Shown here piece by piece: positions 7,992 to 16,083 of a stretch of DNA of 38,058 nucleotides. The DNA is from Thermoplasmata archaeon (GTDB lineage: Archaea > Thermoplasmatota > E2 > DHVEG-1). The DNA is taken from contig DAOWIZ010000026.1 of assembly GCA_030640585.1 (NCBI GenBank), positions 1-38,058 on the forward strand. The letters run 5' to 3'. Made by a program: the position numbers and the translations under genes. Numbering within the stretch: position 1 is the first letter of the stretch; each line of letters starts with the position of its first letter. The notes beneath the pieces are model-generated. The model made no database searches. It worked only from the letters and a program-made list of their open reading frames with translations, and was not told the DNA's origin.

Positions 7992-8480
7992 TTATGTTTT
8001 TGTAACCTCTACAGTGTTCTGACCTATTTCAATTTGATCTTTTTCTTTAAAATTAACCTTATCTATTTTTCCATCATATGGGGCTCTTATTAGGTATTCC
8101 ATTTTCATAGCCTCAATAACCATTAGAATGTCTCCTTTTTTAACAGTGTCACCTTTTTTGATTTTTACACTTACCACTTTACCTGATATTGGTGAACTCA
8201 AATCTCCTTCTTCTTTTTTCTTAGTACGTTTTTTACCGGTGAGTTCCACAGGTTTTACTTTGAAAACAGCACCATCAACAAACACATATTTTTCTTTGTC
8301 TCCCTCGGTTATTATAGATTTTATTATTCTATCCCCAATTTTTATCTTTAGTTGACCTGGTTTGATTTCTTCTGCTTCAACTCTATATTCTGTGTTGTCA
8401 TATGTAACGAAATATTTGTTTTCTCTACGCTCTATTGTAACATTGTACACGTTGTTTTCATGTTCATAGTTGATAAACAT
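7992..8480 (-). CDS. Biotin carboxyl carrier protein of the acyl-CoA carboxylase
   Basis: A 162-residue carrier. The C-terminal biotinyl domain (about 93-161) contains SPISGKVVSVKIKKGD and VIEAMKMEYLIRAP, with Lys126 of EAMKM as the predicted biotinylation site. The first 80 residues form a beta-rich region resembling the linker/BT part of acyl-CoA carboxylase alpha subunits, followed by a lysine-rich hinge (TGKKRTKKKEEG). In most bacterial MCC alpha subunits carboxylase and carrier are one chain; here they are separate genes, as in many archaea. The start is ATG 8480, five bases after the biotin carboxylase stop, with GGAAAGGGGG in the end of that gene acting as ribosome site. Translational coupling is likely. 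Confidence 0.9.
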   Translation of the reverse strand: MFINYEHENNVYNVTIERRENKYFVTYDNTEYRVEAEEIKPGQLKIKIGDRIIKSIITEGDKEKYVFVDGAVFKVKPVELTGKKRTKKKEEGDLSSPISGKVVSVKIKKGDTVKKGDILMVIEAMKMEYLIRAPYDGKIDKVNFKEKDQIEIGQNTVEVTKT

Positions 8481-8485
8481 ATTTT

Positions 8486-9991
8486 TTAGACCCCCTTTCC
8501 CCCAACTCTCCAACGACCAACATGTTTCCAAGGGCTGTGCGGATCTGCTTCTTTGTACCTCACTATTTCTTGTTTCTTGGTATGCATTGAGTCATATACT
8601 GCTAGGCTTATTATTGCATCAACAGATAAACTTTTTTCAGATGTAGCCCAATCTTTGAAATAGTCATCAATGAAATGAGTAGTTATATTTCCTTTTTTAA
8701 ACTCACCGTGACCTAGTACCTTTTTTAAGAATGATACATTTGTTGCCACGCCCAGTACTACATATCGTGATAGTGCCCAGATCATTTTATTAATGCTTTC
8801 TTCTCTGTTTTCACTACTTACCACTAGTTTACTTAGCATTGGATCATAATATGGTGTTATCTCCATACCCGTATAGATACCTGTGTCATCACGGATGTTT
8901 GGCCCTGTAGGCGTTTCTACTTTTGAAAGTTTTCCGACACTTGGTAAAAAACCATTTGATGGATCCTCTGCATATATACGACACTCTATTGCATGACCAC
9001 GTTGAATCAAGTCTTTTTGTTTTAACGTTAGTTTTTGTCCACTGGCTATTTTAAGTTGCCATTTAGCAAGATCAATACCTGTAGTCATCTCAGTAATAGG
9101 ATGCTCTACCTGAAGCCTGGTGTTCATCTCCATGAAATAAAAATTAAGATCTCCATCAACCATGAACTCAACAGTACCAGCATTAGTATAGCCTACTGCT
9201 TCTGCGGTTTTCACAGCTGCAATTCCCATTTTTTTACGTAGTTCTTTTGTCATCACAGGAGATGGTGTTTCTTCAACAATTTTTTGATGACGACGTTGAA
9301 TACTGCATTCCCTTTCAAACAAATGAATGATGTTTCCGTGTTCATCAGCTAATATTTGAAACTCGATATGACGAGGTTTATCAATGTACTTTTCAAGAAA
9401 TACAGTGTCATTTCCAAAAGATGATTTTGACTCTCGTTTAGCACTTTCAATGGATTCTTCAAGGGTTTCCTTAGAATGTACTATTCTCATACCTTTGCCA
9501 CCGCCACCCGCAGCAGCTTTAACAAGAAGTGGGAAACCTATTTTTTTACCCTCTTTGACAAGTGACTTATTATCTTGTTTGTCTCCATGGTAACCTGGTA
9601 TTACTGGTACTCCTGCCTTTTCCATGGTTTTTTTAGCTGCTATTTTGTCACCCATAAGACTTATGACTTTTGGACTTGGACCTATGAATTTTATACCAAC
9701 ATCGTTACAGGTTTTTGCAAAATCAGGGTTTTCCGCTAGAAAACCATACCCAGGGTGAATAGCATCAGCACCTGTTTCTTGTGCAAACTTAATGATTTTA
9801 GGAATGTTAAGGTAGCTTTCGATTGGTGTAGGATCACCAAGGCTACATGTTTCATCAGCGAGTTGAACATGAGGCGCATTTTTATCAACATCTGAATATA
9901 TAGCTACAGTTTTAATGTTCATTTCCTGGCAGGCTTTTATGATACGTACTGCTATTTCTCCACGGTTTGCAACTAGTACTTTTTTAATCAA
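8486..9991 (-). CDS. Biotin carboxylase subunit of the acyl-CoA carboxylase
   Basis: A 501-residue ATP-dependent biotin carboxylase that makes carboxybiotin from bicarbonate. Seen: the N-terminal KVLVANRGEIAVRIIKAC; HPGYGFLAENPDFA; the ATP-grasp glycine loop KAAAGGGGKGMR near residue 165; FERECSIQRRHQKIVEE; MEMNTRLQVEHPITEM with the metal and catalytic residues; and AIECRIYAEDP in the C-domain. About 50 residues follow the usual biotin carboxylase end and finish WKHVGRWRVGGKGV, like the beginning of the BT region of MCC alpha subunits, suggesting the gene was split within that region. The start is TTG 9991, with GGAGTGGAT just before it, three bases after the hydratase stop. With the carrier and MCC beta genes it forms one complex. 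Confidence 0.92.
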   Translation of the reverse strand: MIKKVLVANRGEIAVRIIKACQEMNIKTVAIYSDVDKNAPHVQLADETCSLGDPTPIESYLNIPKIIKFAQETGADAIHPGYGFLAENPDFAKTCNDVGIKFIGPSPKVISLMGDKIAAKKTMEKAGVPVIPGYHGDKQDNKSLVKEGKKIGFPLLVKAAAGGGGKGMRIVHSKETLEESIESAKRESKSSFGNDTVFLEKYIDKPRHIEFQILADEHGNIIHLFERECSIQRRHQKIVEETPSPVMTKELRKKMGIAAVKTAEAVGYTNAGTVEFMVDGDLNFYFMEMNTRLQVEHPITEMTTGIDLAKWQLKIASGQKLTLKQKDLIQRGHAIECRIYAEDPSNGFLPSVGKLSKVETPTGPNIRDDTGIYTGMEITPYYDPMLSKLVVSSENREESINKMIWALSRYVVLGVATNVSFLKKVLGHGEFKKGNITTHFIDDYFKDWATSEKSLSVDAIISLAVYDSMHTKKQEIVRYKEADPHSPWKHVGRWRVGGKGV

Positions 9992-9994
9992 AAA

Positions 9995-10777
9995 TTATCC
10001 ACTCCATTTAGGTTTTCTTTTTTCAAGAAACGCATTTATTCCTTCTTGACCTTCATCTGAAACTCGGAGTTCAGATATTTTTTTAACTGTATGTTTTTTG
10101 TATTTTTCGATATCCAGTTTTTCATAATTGTTTACTAGTTTTTTTATTTCTTCTATTGCTTTTGGACCTGAGGAACGTAGTTGTTCAATGGTCTTTTGTA
10201 TTTTAGAGTCAAACTCTTCTTCAGATACAACATAGTCAAGTAACCCTATTTCTTTTGCGTATTCGGAGGTGAATCGTTCACCTGTTATGAATAGACGCCG
10301 CATGTTTGATAGTCCTATTCGTCTTACAATATAAGTTGATATAACAGAGGGTATTATTCCAAGGTTTACCTCGCTGAAGGCATATTTTTTTCCAGGTATG
10401 CCTATTGTGATGTCACATACTGCAATTAGTCCTATTCCACCGCCAAAGGCATGACCGTTAATTTTTCCCATTACTGGTTTTGGACATGAGTAGATTGCTT
10501 CGTATAAATCAAGTAAAAGTTTGCTATCTCGGATGTTTTCTTCCATAGTATATTTAGCCATGCTTTTCATCCAGTTAAGATCTGCACCAGCGCAAAAGGA
10601 TTTACCATTACCTGTAAGTATGATTATTCGGACATTGTCATCTTTTGATATTTCTTTGAAACAGTTGATGAGTTCTTTCATGAGTTGTTCACTCATAGCG
10701 TTGTGTACATCTGGCCTGTTGAGATTTACTGTAACAATATCATCTTCTCTGTTGATTTCTATGGTTTCATATTTCAT
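9995..10777 (-). CDS. Methylglutaconyl-CoA hydratase (LiuC-like crotonase)
   Basis: A 260-residue crotonase-fold enzyme predicted to hydrate 3-methylglutaconyl-CoA to HMG-CoA, the step after the carboxylase. Visible: the oxyanion-hole motif FCAGADLNWMKSMAKYT, HAFGGGIGLIAVCDI, and FSEVNLGIIPSVISTYIVRR with the first catalytic Glu in SEV. 'FCAGADLNWM' plus 'SEV-LG-IP--I--Y-VR-IG' is the LiuC/methylglutaconyl-CoA hydratase pattern rather than general enoyl-CoA hydratase. The position of the second crotonase glutamate carries arginine (NMRRLF), as in several LiuC-type enzymes as far as I recall. Start ATG 10777 has GGGGGAGCC seven bases upstream. It sits directly before the biotin carboxylase, agreeing with a leucine operon. 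Confidence 0.85.
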   Translation of the reverse strand: MKYETIEINREDDIVTVNLNRPDVHNAMSEQLMKELINCFKEISKDDNVRIIILTGNGKSFCAGADLNWMKSMAKYTMEENIRDSKLLLDLYEAIYSCPKPVMGKINGHAFGGGIGLIAVCDITIGIPGKKYAFSEVNLGIIPSVISTYIVRRIGLSNMRRLFITGERFTSEYAKEIGLLDYVVSEEEFDSKIQKTIEQLRSSGPKAIEEIKKLVNNYEKLDIEKYKKHTVKKISELRVSDEGQEGINAFLEKRKPKWSG

Positions 10778-10888
10778 TATTTGGCTCCCCCTAAAGGAGT
10801 ATACTTATTACAGTACCTGATCTATGCTGCCGATATTAGGTGAAATACATAAATGTTTCTATAGTTTTTACATCAATCGTCGAAAAAA

Positions 10889-11671
10889 TTACTTACCTTT
10901 GAAAACCGGTTTTCTCTTTTCAACAAAAGCAGCAACGCCTTCTTTGAAATCATAGGTACCAGCTGATTTTGATGCTGTTAGGCTTTCAAGTTCCAGATGT
11001 GTAATCATGTCGTTATCCTGGCTTTTGTTGATTAGCATTTTTGCTTTACCTACTGCAATGGGTGGCAGTTTTCTAAATTTTGATACAAACTCTTCAACAG
11101 CATCATCAAGTTCATCAGAGTCTACTACTCTGTTTACTATCCCAATTTCAGCGGCTTTTTGTGCTGTGAAAACCTTTGATGTAAGGATGTATTCACATGC
11201 TTTTTGATAGCCTACTATTTTTGTGAAAAACTGTGTACCACAACCTGGAGCTAGTCCGATACCTATGAATGCTGTTCCAAATTTTGCTTCTTTTACAGAA
11301 ATTATTATATCACAAGCAAGTGTCAATGAGAGACCAGCGCCAAATGCTGCACCGTTTACTGCTGCTATTACTGGTTTTTCCATGGTTCTCATTTCTATTA
11401 CACATTTATGTATTGCTTTAGTGAGATCACGTAGGAACCGTGGTTTGTCTTTTGTACTGTGCATTTCTTTTACGTCACCACCCCCGCAGAATCCTTTACC
11501 TGTTCCTTTGATTACTACTGCTTTTATCTCTGGTTTAGAACTTATTTCATGTAGAACTTTGTAGAGTTCTTGCCCTAGTTTCATATCAAATGAGTTAAGC
11601 CGTTCAGGGCGATTAAGTGTTATATATGCAATGTTTTTGCTTGTATCAATTGTTAATGTTTCATAGTTCAT
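10889..11671 (-). CDS. Enoyl-CoA hydratase/isomerase family protein (PaaG-like)
   Basis: A 260-residue crotonase-fold protein. The oxyanion hole is formed by FCGGGDVKEMHS and GAAFGAGLSLTLACDI. The first catalytic glutamate of enoyl-CoA hydratases (the E of 'FG-PE') is replaced: the sequence reads FGTAFIGIGLAPGCGTQFF, while the second is kept in ACEYILTSK. The pattern is closer to PaaG-type isomerases, so an isomerase or a variant hydratase role is more likely than classical hydration. It is the first gene of the leucine operon, 111 nt before the LiuC-like gene. The start is ATG 11671 rather than TTG 11680; a TATA box lies about 33 nt before the ATG, implying a leaderless or almost leaderless mRNA. 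Confidence 0.82.
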   Translation of the reverse strand: MNYETLTIDTSKNIAYITLNRPERLNSFDMKLGQELYKVLHEISSKPEIKAVVIKGTGKGFCGGGDVKEMHSTKDKPRFLRDLTKAIHKCVIEMRTMEKPVIAAVNGAAFGAGLSLTLACDIIISVKEAKFGTAFIGIGLAPGCGTQFFTKIVGYQKACEYILTSKVFTAQKAAEIGIVNRVVDSDELDDAVEEFVSKFRKLPPIAVGKAKMLINKSQDNDMITHLELESLTASKSAGTYDFKEGVAAFVEKRKPVFKGK

Positions 11672-11697
11672 AGATACCAACTCTCATGAATATGGTT

Positions 11698-11736
11698 CTA
11701 AATATAAATGTTAGGAAAAGAAAAAGTATAAATAAA
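11698..11736. promoter_or_regulatory. Divergent promoters of the leucine operon and bioY
   Basis: Minus strand: CATTTATATTTAG (about 11698-11710) is a TATA box about 33 nt before the crotonase ATG. Plus strand: GTATAAATAAA (11726-11736) is a TATA box for bioY, giving a leader of about 30 nt with GGAGG at 11770-11774. The two boxes are only about 20 bp apart, so one bound regulator could affect both. No clear biotin-operator palindrome is seen. Confidence 0.55.
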
Positions 11737-11784
11737 CAATTAACAATCCCAGCAGTCGTATTGCACAACGGAGGCAAATAAAAA

Positions 11785-12441
11785 ATGGAAATAGCCATAT
11801 ATATGTATAAATACAAAAACATAAGATACGATTTTTTCAAATGGAGGTATGAGTTAGAACTTGTACAAAAAATCTGTTTGTCTTTTGCTTTTGCATGTTT
11901 AATAGGATTGGTATCACAGGTTAGATTCCATCTACCTGGAACTGTTGTACCAATAACAGGGCAAACATTTGCTGTACTACTCGCAGGTGTTATTCTTGGA
12001 AGATGGGGCATTATTAGTCTTGGTATGTATATTGGAATTGGAGCATCAGGTGTACCATGGTTTGCACCACAAATAGGAATGTCCATATTTTCAAGTGGCG
12101 GAATAGGCATACTTACAGGTGCTACAGGTGGATACCTAATTGGTTTTATGATCGCAGCTCTTTTCCTTGGATATTTCACAGACAGATACATTAGATCAAG
12201 GAGTTTTATCAGAATGGCTTCATTAATGCTCTTTGCTAACTTTGCCTTGATATATATCCCGGGATTAATAGCACTATATCTATGGTGGACCACATTTGTT
12301 GGACCTATTGGCTTTGTTGAATTGCTAACAGTTGGTATGATACCTTTTATTGCTGGTGATGTTGTAAAAATCGTTGCAGCTTCCGCAGTTGCAAAAGGAA
12401 TTACGCCAAAAAGAGCATATGGTCGTGAAGTAGATATTTAA
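11785..12441 (+). CDS. bioY: Biotin transporter substrate-binding (S) component BioY
   Basis: A 218-residue polytopic membrane protein, the biotin-binding S component of an ECF transporter. Family signatures: RFHLPGTVVPITGQTFAVLL, AGVILGRWGIISLGMYIGIG, SGVPWFAP and GGIGILTGATGGYLIGF. About six hydrophobic segments are visible after a basic N-terminal stretch of about 20 residues, which is longer than in typical BioY and could reflect a later true start. GGAGG ten bases before ATG 11785 supports the given start. No EcfA/EcfT genes are here, so it would share a housekeeping energising module or act alone, as known for some BioY proteins. It is divergent from the biotin-dependent carboxylase operon, which fits cofactor supply for that enzyme. 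Confidence 0.9.
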   Translation: MEIAIYMYKYKNIRYDFFKWRYELELVQKICLSFAFACLIGLVSQVRFHLPGTVVPITGQTFAVLLAGVILGRWGIISLGMYIGIGASGVPWFAPQIGMSIFSSGGIGILTGATGGYLIGFMIAALFLGYFTDRYIRSRSFIRMASLMLFANFALIYIPGLIALYLWWTTFVGPIGFVELLTVGMIPFIAGDVVKIVAASAVAKGITPKRAYGREVDI

Positions 12442-12452
12442 AACACTTAAAA

Positions 12453-12507
12453 AGAAGAAATTGGTGTATAACATAAGTATTTTTCAATACACCTCTTCTT
12501 TTTTTCA
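12453..12507 (+). terminator. Terminator after bioY
   Basis: AAGAAGA...GGTGTAT (12453-12469) pairs with ATACACC-TCTTCTT (about 12488-12501) and is followed by a T-run. The inner GGTGTAT/ATACACC stem is perfect, and the outer AAGAAGA/TCTTCTT arm extends it after a small bulge. Confidence 0.7.
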
Positions 12508-12675
12508 TACTTCCCCCTACATTAAAAATATGTGTCTAAAAGTATATAAAACTATGTTTCAGGTTAGCATGCCTCAATCATGTTTTATTTTAAAACAAGG
12601 AAAAATCAATAGAAAGATATAAAATAAATTATTTCTTTGTAAGGTAAAATAATTAATGATATTTAGGGGCAGGCT

Positions 12676-13674
12676 ATGAATTATAGTTTATACAACAAAG
12701 ACTGCATATCAGGATGTAAGAAACACATTGAAGATAACTCAGTTGATCTTATCATTACTGATCCGCCATATGGTATAAATGGTGATACTCTTCATAAACA
12801 TTATAACCGCGATGAAAAAAACGTTCTTGATGGATATGTTGAAATACCGCTTGAAGAGTACGAAGAGTTTAGTAAAAGATGGATAAAACAAGCAGAGAGA
12901 ATACTTAGACCTGGTGGCAGTATTTACATTGTATCAGGCTATACAAATCTGCATCATATCCTTGATGCTTTAAAGGAAACATCGCTCAAAGAGGTTAACC
13001 ATATTATATGGAAATACAATTTTGGAGTTCATACTAAAAACAAGTTTGTATCCTCACATTATCATATATTATACTGGGTTAAACCTGGAGGCAAACCTAT
13101 TTTTAATACATATGTTCGTTTCAGCCCAGATGAAAAAGACAACAAAGATGGCTCACTTAACTATCAGGATCGTGAGGACGTCTGGGTTATTAACCGCGAG
13201 TATAAACCTGGGAAAATCAAGAACAAAAATGAACTGCCAAAAAAATTACTTATTAAGATGATACAGTACAGCAGCAATGAAAGCGACCTGGTTTGTGATA
13301 TGTTTCTAGGTGGTTTTTCTACAGCTCATGTCGCTGTTGGTCTGAACCGGCGATGTGTTGGTTTTGAAATCAGTGAAAGCATCTATGAACATGGTATAAA
13401 ACAAATGAAACAGGTAAAACCTGGTGAACTAACAAGTACTCTTAGAAAACCCAATGGCTCCATTCCCCTTAACCAGGGTAAATCCTGGTCCACTGAAGAA
13501 CTATTACACTTGCAGGATAGATATAAAAATATTTATCAAAGAGTTGGTTCAAAAGGTGAGACAATAAAGATACTATGTGAGGAGTTTGGCCGAGGTAGAT
13601 TTTCTATAACAAACGCACTAAACAAAATAAACATAGATGAAACTCATATATCAAATCTAGATGAATATATCTAA
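12676..13674 (+). CDS. DNA methyltransferase, N6-adenine/N4-cytosine type (orphan)
   Basis: A 332-residue DNA methylase of the beta order: the catalytic motif DPPYGIN comes first (residues 29-35), then the SAM-binding region near residue 212, DMFLGGFSTAHVAVGLNRRC. DPPY favours adenine-N6. The usual SAM motif 'FxGSGTT' is altered to FLGGFST, which is unusual. The target-recognition stretch between them is moderate. After the methylase fold about 80 residues remain (from about 250), with a helix-rich SWSTEELLHLQDRYKN segment that may be a DNA-binding extension. No restriction endonuclease, specificity subunit or second methylase is adjacent, so it looks like an orphan methylase. An AGGGGC ribosome site lies just before the ATG. 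It is convergent with the next gene with a 7-nt gap. Confidence 0.85.
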   Translation: MNYSLYNKDCISGCKKHIEDNSVDLIITDPPYGINGDTLHKHYNRDEKNVLDGYVEIPLEEYEEFSKRWIKQAERILRPGGSIYIVSGYTNLHHILDALKETSLKEVNHIIWKYNFGVHTKNKFVSSHYHILYWVKPGGKPIFNTYVRFSPDEKDNKDGSLNYQDREDVWVINREYKPGKIKNKNELPKKLLIKMIQYSSNESDLVCDMFLGGFSTAHVAVGLNRRCVGFEISESIYEHGIKQMKQVKPGELTSTLRKPNGSIPLNQGKSWSTEELLHLQDRYKNIYQRVGSKGETIKILCEEFGRGRFSITNALNKINIDETHISNLDEYI

Positions 13675-13681
13675 AAAAGAT

Positions 13682-14620
13682 TTAGAATACTGTATAATTC
13701 AGTCTATTATAATTTGGTATAACATAAGAAAAAACATTTTCTTTTTTTATGAAATGCGATAAACCAAGACTAGTATATTCATCGGGGATGGATATTGATT
13801 TTCTATTACCCTCAACAACCATGTATTCCATTGGTAGTTCAGGAATATTCCATTCAAAAATATTACATATCAAATGGATTAAATTATTGATTTTATTCTC
13901 ATCAATTTTCGGATCACTAAATTGACATTGGAAACCATGTAAACCAAGATGTCTGGATGACACCTGACCAGTTCCTTTATCAAAACCCATTTTTTTAATC
14001 TCAGAATATACAATCTCGTCTATCTTTCTTTCAAAATTTTTCGTATCGATTTCTTCAAAACCATCCATTAAACTTGTGAGGTTAAAATATTTGATCCAGT
14101 CATATACGTTATCTCTGAATCTATGAGATTGCCCATTTATCCAAGTTGAATCTGCAATCCACAGTATTTTCTGTAAATCACTCTTAAATTTGAATCTGAA
14201 ATTATGTAACCACATTAGAAAATGAATTGTTCCAAGAGGATATTTTCCTTGGAAGTTTTTCATTGCAACACCTCTAAGAAGATTTGGATTTAGAGAATTT
14301 TTATGACCAATATCAAAAGGAATATCTTTGTTGTTTAACTGTAATATATGATGGCCTATACTTCGTATATTGTTTTGAGAGATATCCAAATCAACAAATA
14401 TTGCATCCTTCCAATTATCATAGTTTTTTTCAATGAAAAGTTTTGAATATCCTACATAAAAACCCTTTATCTTCCAACCCAAATAATGATGCAGGAAACA
14501 AGATGAAATAATAGCATCTATGTCATCACCTATGACCATATCATGTTGTTTTTCAAAAACCCATGGAAAATCTTTTGATATCAACTTATCTAGACTCATA
14601 AAAGACATCTCTTTTATCAT
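13682..14620 (-). CDS. DHH-superfamily-like protein, function unknown
   Basis: A 312-residue soluble protein. Near the N-terminus it reads HDMVIGDDIDAIISSCFLHH, then IFVDLDISQNNIRSIGHHIL and IPFDIGHKNS. The spacing of acidic 'DDID', 'DLD' and 'GHH' resembles the metal-binding DHH phosphoesterase core (D-D, D-D, DHH), but the motifs are degenerate, so this is a suggestion from pattern only. A later ILWIADSTWINGQSHRFRDN could belong to the same catalytic half. The C-terminal 100 residues show nothing I recognise. The start could be ATG 14620 or ATG 14599 (after AGAGATG); a TATA-like TTATATAATG is at about 14671-14681. It is AT-rich and stands between an orphan methylase and an ABC relic, consistent with an accessory region. 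Confidence 0.5.
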   Translation of the reverse strand: MIKEMSFMSLDKLISKDFPWVFEKQHDMVIGDDIDAIISSCFLHHYLGWKIKGFYVGYSKLFIEKNYDNWKDAIFVDLDISQNNIRSIGHHILQLNNKDIPFDIGHKNSLNPNLLRGVAMKNFQGKYPLGTIHFLMWLHNFRFKFKSDLQKILWIADSTWINGQSHRFRDNVYDWIKYFNLTSLMDGFEEIDTKNFERKIDEIVYSEIKKMGFDKGTGQVSSRHLGLHGFQCQFSDPKIDENKINNLIHLICNIFEWNIPELPMEYMVVEGNRKSISIPDEYTSLGLSHFIKKENVFSYVIPNYNRLNYTVF

Positions 14621-14735
14621 TTAATTTTAACTCAATTATTATTTTTCCTAATATTCTTTCAAATCTACATTATATAAGTCAGTTATATTAATAATGTTAT
14701 ATACATAATATTTAATAATAAGGTGAGAAGAAGAC

Positions 14736-14842
14736 ATGGCAGTAAAAATACCAATCTGCATAAGAGTTTTAAAAACGGTGGAGAAGTAACTAGAGTCCTA
14801 TATGATTTTAATTTAACTGCAGAAGAGGGAGAACTGAATTAA
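14736..14842 (+). pseudogene. N-terminal relic of an ABC transporter ATP-binding protein
   Basis: ATG 14736, with AGGTGAG upstream, begins MAVKIP; after loss of one A the frame from 14759 continues HKSFKNGGEVTRVLYDF and NLTAEEGEL and ends at TAA 14840. Joined, it is the first strand pair of an ABC ATPase (N-L-HKSF-...-V-RVL-DFNLT-EEGE), which in a complete gene is followed by VAIVGPSGCGKST. The Walker A motif and everything after it are gone. A TATA-rich promoter region and the ribosome site survive, so this is a recent truncation with a one-base deletion. No permease or substrate-binding gene is nearby. Confidence 0.6.
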
Positions 14843-14905
14843 ACCAGATATTGAAACAACTATTATGGAAAGAACAGCAGGATAAATATATCGAATATTA
14901 TCCCA

Positions 14906-15943
14906 TTATTTTTTAGATATAATTTGTTTTATTGTTTCTACAAAATCCATGATATCTTCTTTGCTTGTATCAAATGAGCACATCCATCTAACCTCAGATT
15001 TTTCTTCATTAAAAACATGGAAGAAATATTTTTTCTGCAAACTAGTAATGTATTTTTTTGGAAGTATTGCAAAAACCGCGTTTCCCTGTACTTTCTGAGT
15101 TATTTTTATCTGAGAAATGTTTTTGATTTCTTTTTTTAATAGTTGCGCCATCTTGTTTGCATGTCTTGCATTTTTTAACCATAGATCATTTGAAAGAAAT
15201 GTTTCAAATTGTATTGAGATAAAACGCATCTTAGACGCTAGTTGCATACCTTGTTTTCTGATAAATTCAAAGTTTTTTGACTGCTTTTTATTGAAAAAAA
15301 CTACTGCTTCCCCGAGCATCATACCATTTTTTGTACCGCCAAAACTAAGTATATCAACACCAGCATCATATGTGATTTCTTTCATTTTAACATTCAAACT
15401 TGCTGCAGCATTGCAGAGACGAGCACCATCCACATGAAGCAACATGTTGTTTTTATGAGCAAAATCAGAGAGTTCTTTGATTTCCTTTGGTGTATAAACT
15501 GTTCCAAGTTCAGTTGGCTGAGTAATAGAAATAACTTTTGGTTGAGCCATATGACAATCACCAAAACCAACAAGATATGGCTTTATCATATCAGCAGTTA
15601 ATTTCCCATCACTTGTTGGAATAGTTACTAATTTACATCCTATGAATTTCTCAGGGCCGCAACATTCATGTACATTAAGATGAGCTGTTTCAGCACAAAT
15701 AATAGAGTTAAATGAATTAGTAACTGTTTTCAAACCAAGTATGTTTGCAGCTGTACCATTATAAACAAAGAAAACATCGACACCATTACCAAAATGTTCT
15801 TTGAATTTTTTAACCGCATGATCAGTATATTTGTCATCACCATATGCAACAGCATAACCCTTATTTACAGATTCAATTGCTTTGAGAATCTCCGGATGAA
15901 TACCTGAGTGATTATCACTTCCAAATTCTTCGTTAACAATCAT
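14906..15943 (-). CDS. Low-specificity threonine aldolase (PLP-dependent)
   Basis: A 345-residue fold-type I PLP enzyme of the threonine aldolase/beta-eliminating lyase family, splitting threonine or allo-threonine into glycine and acetaldehyde. Seen: the N-terminal FGSDNHSGIHPEILKAI, AYGDDKYT, VYNGTAANILGLK, CAETAHLNVHECCGPEK, LLHVDGARLCNAAA with the PLP-binding Asp, and SFGGTKNGMMLGEA with predicted Schiff-base Lys205. The length is normal. A TATA box (TTTATTAAAAG on the minus strand, 15964-15974) lies 26 nt before the ATG, so the mRNA is probably leaderless; no ribosome site is present. It is monocistronic. Confidence 0.92.
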   Translation of the reverse strand: MIVNEEFGSDNHSGIHPEILKAIESVNKGYAVAYGDDKYTDHAVKKFKEHFGNGVDVFFVYNGTAANILGLKTVTNSFNSIICAETAHLNVHECCGPEKFIGCKLVTIPTSDGKLTADMIKPYLVGFGDCHMAQPKVISITQPTELGTVYTPKEIKELSDFAHKNNMLLHVDGARLCNAAASLNVKMKEITYDAGVDILSFGGTKNGMMLGEAVVFFNKKQSKNFEFIRKQGMQLASKMRFISIQFETFLSNDLWLKNARHANKMAQLLKKEIKNISQIKITQKVQGNAVFAILPKKYITSLQKKYFFHVFNEEKSEVRWMCSFDTSKEDIMDFVETIKQIISKK

Positions 15944-15963
15944 AGGTTTATCAAATCAAAAAT

Positions 15964-15974
15964 CTTTTAATAAA
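15964..15974 (-). promoter_or_regulatory. TATA box of the threonine aldolase gene (leaderless)
   Basis: TTTATTAAAAG on the minus strand is centred 26 nt before the start codon at 15943, the standard archaeal TATA-to-start distance, so the start codon should be the first transcribed triplet. Confidence 0.5.
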
Positions 15975-16083
15975 TTCTTCTAAAGGATATACGGATAGAG
16001 AGTTGCAAGTGAATCTGAAACTCATTTGGAAAAAAACATCTTTGATAAAGTATTTAATTATATTTGCTTATATATGGAAACCT

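Noticed and set aside
11661-12293. 210-codon open frame on the minus strand inside bioY
   Set aside because: It is antisense to the well-supported BioY gene, has low-complexity Pro/Ile-rich composition and no ribosome site; it is a shadow frame.
12676-14620. Methylase plus convergent gene as a restriction-modification system
   Set aside because: The neighbour shows no endonuclease motif (no PD-ExK, HNH or GIY-YIG) and is convergent rather than co-transcribed; only an orphan methylase can be supported.
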